This document shows positions 4,933 to 7,509 of a DNA stretch of 7,509 nucleotides, one piece after another; the stretch's first letter is position 1, and each line of letters begins with the position of its first letter. The notes beneath the pieces were generated by a model. The model made no database searches, was not told where the DNA came from, and was given only the letters and a program-made list of their open reading frames with translations. This DNA is from Betaproteobacteria bacterium. GTDB taxonomy: Bacteria; Pseudomonadota; Gammaproteobacteria; Burkholderiales; Burkholderiaceae. The position numbers and the translations under genes are program-made. The stretch spans positions 1-7,509 of the forward strand of contig RFXC01000204.1 of assembly GCA_009921765.1 (NCBI GenBank), read 5' to 3'.

Positions 4933-5316
4933 ATGGAAGTTCTGAATAACGCGCTTGGACTACACGAGCATGCGTTGCCGCTGCGAAATCGGCGAATGCA
5001 GGTCATCGCCGAAAACATTGCCAATGCCGACACGCCGCACTTCAAGGCCAAGGACATCGATTTTGCCAAGGCACTTGATGCTGCCCGTTCGTCGCCCATG
5101 CGTGCCACGCAGTCTCAGCATTTTGCGATCGGGGATTTGCCTGGCGCCGACGGCATGATGTTTCGCACACCCTTCAATGCTTCAGCCGACGGCAACACGG
5201 TTGAAATGAGCGTCGAGCAGGCTCGCTACGGTAAGGCCTCCGGTGACTACCAGGCCACGCTGGCATTCCTTGAAAACCGAATCAGCGGCATCCGCAAAGC
5301 GCTGCGCGGGGAGTAA
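4933..5316 (+). CDS. flgB: FlgB, flagellar proximal rod protein
   Basis: FlgB is a subunit of the proximal rod, exported through the flagellar apparatus and assembled in the periplasm above the MS ring. The 127-residue product has the rod-protein N-terminal signature, with NIANADTPHFKAKDIDF at 28-44, a central variable part, and the FlgB C-terminal segment from DGNTVEMSVEQARYGKASGDY to the final helix (FLENRISGIRKALRGE). It has no Sec signal, as expected. The ATG at 4933 lies 7 bases after a G-rich stretch (4921-4925), a modest ribosome site, and fits the usual start of the family. It is the first gene of the rod and hook operon, under the σ54 promoter, and flgC follows after 6 bases. Confidence 0.96.
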   Translation: MEVLNNALGLHEHALPLRNRRMQVIAENIANADTPHFKAKDIDFAKALDAARSSPMRATQSQHFAIGDLPGADGMMFRTPFNASADGNTVEMSVEQARYGKASGDYQATLAFLENRISGIRKALRGE

Positions 5317-5322
5317 TCGGTC

Positions 5323-5748
5323 ATGTCCATCGAACGAATTTTTGGCATTGCGGGAACTGCGCTCAACTCGCAGCTCATCCGCATGAATGCGACCGCCTCC
5401 AACCTTGCCAACGCGGGCACGGTGGCGGGCAACGAACAGGACGCATTCCGAGCCAAAAGGCCGGTTTTCAAAGCACTGGTAGACAAGGAGTCGACCAACT
5501 CCGGTTTCCAGCACGTGGGCGGTGTCAAGGTCGACAAGATTGTCGATGACCAGACCCCGGTCCGGAAGGTGTTTTCGCCGGGCAATCCGCTCGCTGACAA
5601 AGATGGTTTCGTCTTTTCTTCAAACGTGAGCGAGGTTACCGAGATGGTCGAAATGATGGCCGCCGCGCGCTCCTACCAGAACAACGTCGAGGTGGTGAAT
5701 ACCGCGCGCGAGCTGATGATGCGCACCCTCGACATCATCAAAGCCTGA
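5323..5748 (+). CDS. flgC: FlgC, flagellar proximal rod protein
   Basis: FlgC is a second proximal rod subunit that stacks with FlgB, FlgF and FlgG. The 141-residue product is of normal length. It opens with MSIERIFGIAGTALNSQLIRMN and the NLANAGT rod signature (27-33), and ends with the highly conserved FlgC helix region (VTEMVEMMAAARSYQNNVEV followed by NTARELMMRTLDIIK, 105-140). A GGGGAG at the end of flgB, just before its stop, supplies the ribosome site, so translation of flgB and flgC is tightly linked. flgD follows after 13 bases. Confidence 0.96.
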   Translation: MSIERIFGIAGTALNSQLIRMNATASNLANAGTVAGNEQDAFRAKRPVFKALVDKESTNSGFQHVGGVKVDKIVDDQTPVRKVFSPGNPLADKDGFVFSSNVSEVTEMVEMMAAARSYQNNVEVVNTARELMMRTLDIIKA

Positions 5749-5761
5749 GGACGAATAAACC

Positions 5762-6457
5762 ATGGCATCCCCAGTGACAGGCGCCGGCAGTTTCGTATCG
5801 ACGCTTCCGAAATACGAGGAGCTCAAGAAAGCTGCCGCGAACCCCGCTCAGAAAGAAGAGATGGGGCAGCAGGCTTTCCTGACATTGTTTACCACGCAAC
5901 TTCAGAACCAGGACCCGCTCGATCCGGTGAAAAACGAGGCCTTCGTCGCGCAGCTGGCTCAGTTTTCGCAGCTCGAAGCTACGACCAAGATGGCGGACTC
6001 GATGTCCTCCATGGCCAGCTCGATGCAGTCGGATCGTCTGCTTGCCGGCACCAGCCTCATCGGCAAGAAGGTGGCAACGCCGAATGGATCGGCCGAACTG
6101 CTGGAAGGCTCGAATATCGCGGGTGTCGTCTCCGCGCCGAACGGCGCAGACAAGGTTGCGCTCGAAGTGTACGACTCGTTGGGCCGGAAGGTGTTCACAC
6201 AGACGCTCGGACGGCAAGCGCCCGGGGACATTCAGGTCAAGTGGGAAGGCTACAACGACAAGGGTGAACGCATGCCCCCGGGCCGCTACAAGGTCCAGGC
6301 AACGGTCAGCAGCTTTGGCAAGGTCACGCAGGTGCCGATCAGCACCCCAGCGACGGTGCGCAGCGTCACGTTCAACGGTACGACCAACGAAATGATGGTT
6401 GAAGTGGAAGGCGGTGGAAGCGTTCCGCTCTCTCAGATCAAGCGCGTTGACGGCTGA
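5762..6457 (+). CDS. flgD: FlgD, hook cap / hook assembly scaffold protein
   Basis: FlgD forms the temporary cap at the tip of the growing hook and guides insertion of FlgE. In the 231-residue product, about 30-75 match the conserved FlgD N-terminal domain, including FLTLFTTQLQNQDPLDPVKN (39-58) and the AQLAQFSQLE block (63-72). After a Ser/Met-rich link (about 77-92), residues 95-231 match the C-terminal half, which in FlgD pairs a Tudor-like with a fibronectin-like domain: VALEVYDSLGRKVFTQTLG, then PGDIQVKWEGYNDKG and PPGRYKVQATV. A TGAGGA sequence overlapping the flgC stop lies before the ATG. The gap to flgE is 86 bases, in which I find no convincing promoter or terminator. Confidence 0.95.
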   Translation: MASPVTGAGSFVSTLPKYEELKKAAANPAQKEEMGQQAFLTLFTTQLQNQDPLDPVKNEAFVAQLAQFSQLEATTKMADSMSSMASSMQSDRLLAGTSLIGKKVATPNGSAELLEGSNIAGVVSAPNGADKVALEVYDSLGRKVFTQTLGRQAPGDIQVKWEGYNDKGERMPPGRYKVQATVSSFGKVTQVPISTPATVRSVTFNGTTNEMMVEVEGGGSVPLSQIKRVDG

Positions 6458-6530
6458 TCAATCGGCGGCCAACCGAACGACCTCTCATCAGGAATCCCCT
6501 CGCCGCTCACGTAGGCGAAACCGCATCTGC

Positions 6531-6535
6531 AGGAG
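6531..6535 (+). promoter_or_regulatory. Ribosome binding site of flgE
   Basis: AGGAG lies 8 bases before the ATG at 6544. It is a stronger site than those of flgB, flgC and flgD, which fits the high number of hook subunits needed per flagellum. Confidence 0.75.
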
Positions 6536-6543
6536 TCTGAAAC

Positions 6544-7509
6544 ATGTCCTTCTATACCTCCCTGACCGGTCTGAACGCAGCGACTGCTCAGCTCGCCGTG
6601 ACCAGCAACAACATCGCCAACGTGGGCACGACCGGGTTCAAGCGTTCACGCGCCGATTTCGGCGACATCTTCGCTACCTCGCCCCTGCAGAAGGCCTCTT
6701 CTGTGGTTGGCCAGGGGGTTGCGCTGAAAGCGGTGACGCAGGAGTTCAGCCAGGGCAACGTCCAGTTCTCGGCCAGTTCGCTCGACATCGCCATTACCGG
6801 TGACGGCTTTTTCCCACTCAAGTCCGCTGATGGCTTGCAGGACATTTACACGCGCAACGGCACGTTCACGCTGAATGACTCGTTTGCGGTCGTGAACTCT
6901 GCCGGCCAGGCGCTGATGGCAGCGACGGTTGATTCGAGCGGCAAGGCAGATCTTGAAAATCTTCGGAAGCTTTACATTCCGCGTGCGACCGCTGGCGAGG
7001 CGCGGCAGACCGAGAATGTCCAGCTGGCGCTCAATCTGCCTGCTGACAGTCCGGTGGTGACCAAGGCGTTCGATCCGGCAGATCCCACCACATACAACCT
7101 CACCACTGCGGTCACGGTTTTCGATTCGGGTGGCAACGATTACCTGGCAACGGTGTACTACGTGAAGACGCAGGTGGCTTCACCCGACGATCCGAACAAC
7201 AAATGGCAAACGCATGTCTACATTGGTGACAACAAGCTGCGTGAGAACCTGATCCAGGCCACCGACAGCAAGGGCAAGGCTCAGTATGTGAACAAGTACG
7301 GCGAGATCCGATCCGAGAGTTCGGTGCCGCCAGTGCCTGTTGAAAAGATCGCTCGGGGCGTGTCCCGCCTCTATAACCTTGACAACCTGCGCAGCACCAA
7401 TCCGTCGGTGCCGGCAGGTACGCAGAGTTTCCCCGCGCTTACCGATCAGCTGGTGGCCGACTGGAAGAGCGGTATCAGCGGCACCGCAGTGTCACTGCCT
7501 GATCGGGTA
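6544..7509 (+). CDS. flgE: FlgE, flagellar hook protein, 3' end beyond the window
   Basis: FlgE polymerises into the hook, the flexible joint between rod and filament. The frame is open from the ATG at 6544 to the last base, giving 322 codons without a stop; the C-terminal part lies outside. The N-terminus MSFYTSLTGLNAATAQL with SNNIANVGTTGFKRSR (21-36) is the axial-protein signature that forms the hook core. DIAITGDGFFPL (81-92) and the YTRNGTFTLND stretch (102-112) are standard FlgE features. Residues from about 145 onward correspond to the outer hook domains, which vary among species. It follows flgD as expected for the flgBCDE order, with a good ribosome site. Confidence 0.95.
   Translation, partial: MSFYTSLTGLNAATAQLAVTSNNIANVGTTGFKRSRADFGDIFATSPLQKASSVVGQGVALKAVTQEFSQGNVQFSASSLDIAITGDGFFPLKSADGLQDIYTRNGTFTLNDSFAVVNSAGQALMAATVDSSGKADLENLRKLYIPRATAGEARQTENVQLALNLPADSPVVTKAFDPADPTTYNLTTAVTVFDSGGNDYLATVYYVKTQVASPDDPNNKWQTHVYIGDNKLRENLIQATDSKGKAQYVNKYGEIRSESSVPPVPVEKIARGVSRLYNLDNLRSTNPSVPAGTQSFPALTDQLVADWKSGISGTAVSLPDRV

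Noticed and set aside
4730..4945. 71-codon plus-strand frame whose GTG overlaps the stop of the LysM gene
   Set aside because: It runs through the repeat cluster, the σ54 promoter and the flgB start, has an Arg/Gln-rich then mixed composition, and resembles no family I know.
6458..6543. Possible promoter between flgD and flgE
   Set aside because: I find no GG-N10-GC with a TGGC element and no σ28 pattern; only short weak inverted repeats and the flgE ribosome site are present.

Overview
The window is one contiguous piece of a flagellar gene region from a GC-rich Gram-negative bacterium. Periplasmic P-ring chaperone FlgA, an FlgM/FlgN pair and σ54-type promoters all point to a Proteobacterium. 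A stand-alone FlhB-tail gene next to fliK and a flgN-flgM-flgA block divergent from flgBCDE suggest a betaproteobacterium, perhaps of the Rhodocyclales type. That placement rests on gene order and protein style only; there is no rRNA or housekeeping marker here.

Layout, left to right. (1) The 3' part of fliK (hook-length control; its start lies outside the window) is followed after 8 bases by fhlB, a small gene for a protein like the FlhB C-terminal domain; both are on the plus strand. (2) Facing them on the minus strand is flgA > flgM > flgN. flgA encodes a secreted P-ring assembly chaperone, flgM the anti-σ28 factor and flgN the chaperone for FlgK and FlgL. flgM has its own σ28-type promoter next to the flgA stop, and the flgN start overlaps the flgM stop by 4 bases. 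(3) A 120-bp divergent control region separates flgA from a plus-strand gene for a LysM plus lytic-transglycosylase-like protein with no Sec signal peptide. The region carries two σ54-type promoter matches, one on each strand, that share the same -12 core. (4) A 199-bp gap holds a cluster of GCGGCAA repeats and a σ54 promoter. (5) flgB, flgC, flgD and flgE (cut by the window end) follow as a tight plus-strand rod and hook operon.

How the parts work together. FlgB and FlgC are proximal rod subunits, FlgD is the hook cap and FlgE the hook subunit. FliK and FlhB, perhaps with the spare FlhB-like tail, set hook length and switch the export apparatus to filament substrates. FlgA assembles the P ring around the rod, and the LysM/transglycosylase protein is a candidate for opening the cell wall for the rod. 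FlgM holds back σ28 until the hook is complete, and FlgN then delivers the hook-filament junction proteins. The promoters fit a tiered circuit in which σ54 drives flgA, the cell-wall enzyme and the rod/hook operon, and σ28 drives flgMN, as in Pseudomonas- and Vibrio-type hierarchies.

Most genes are recognisable flagellar families and I see no mobile element, RNA gene, CRISPR array or wholly new system. The points most worth a second look are the overlapping σ54 promoters, the helically phased GCGGCAA cluster before flgB, the signal-less LysM/transglycosylase protein, and an unusually long FlgA with three SAF-like units.
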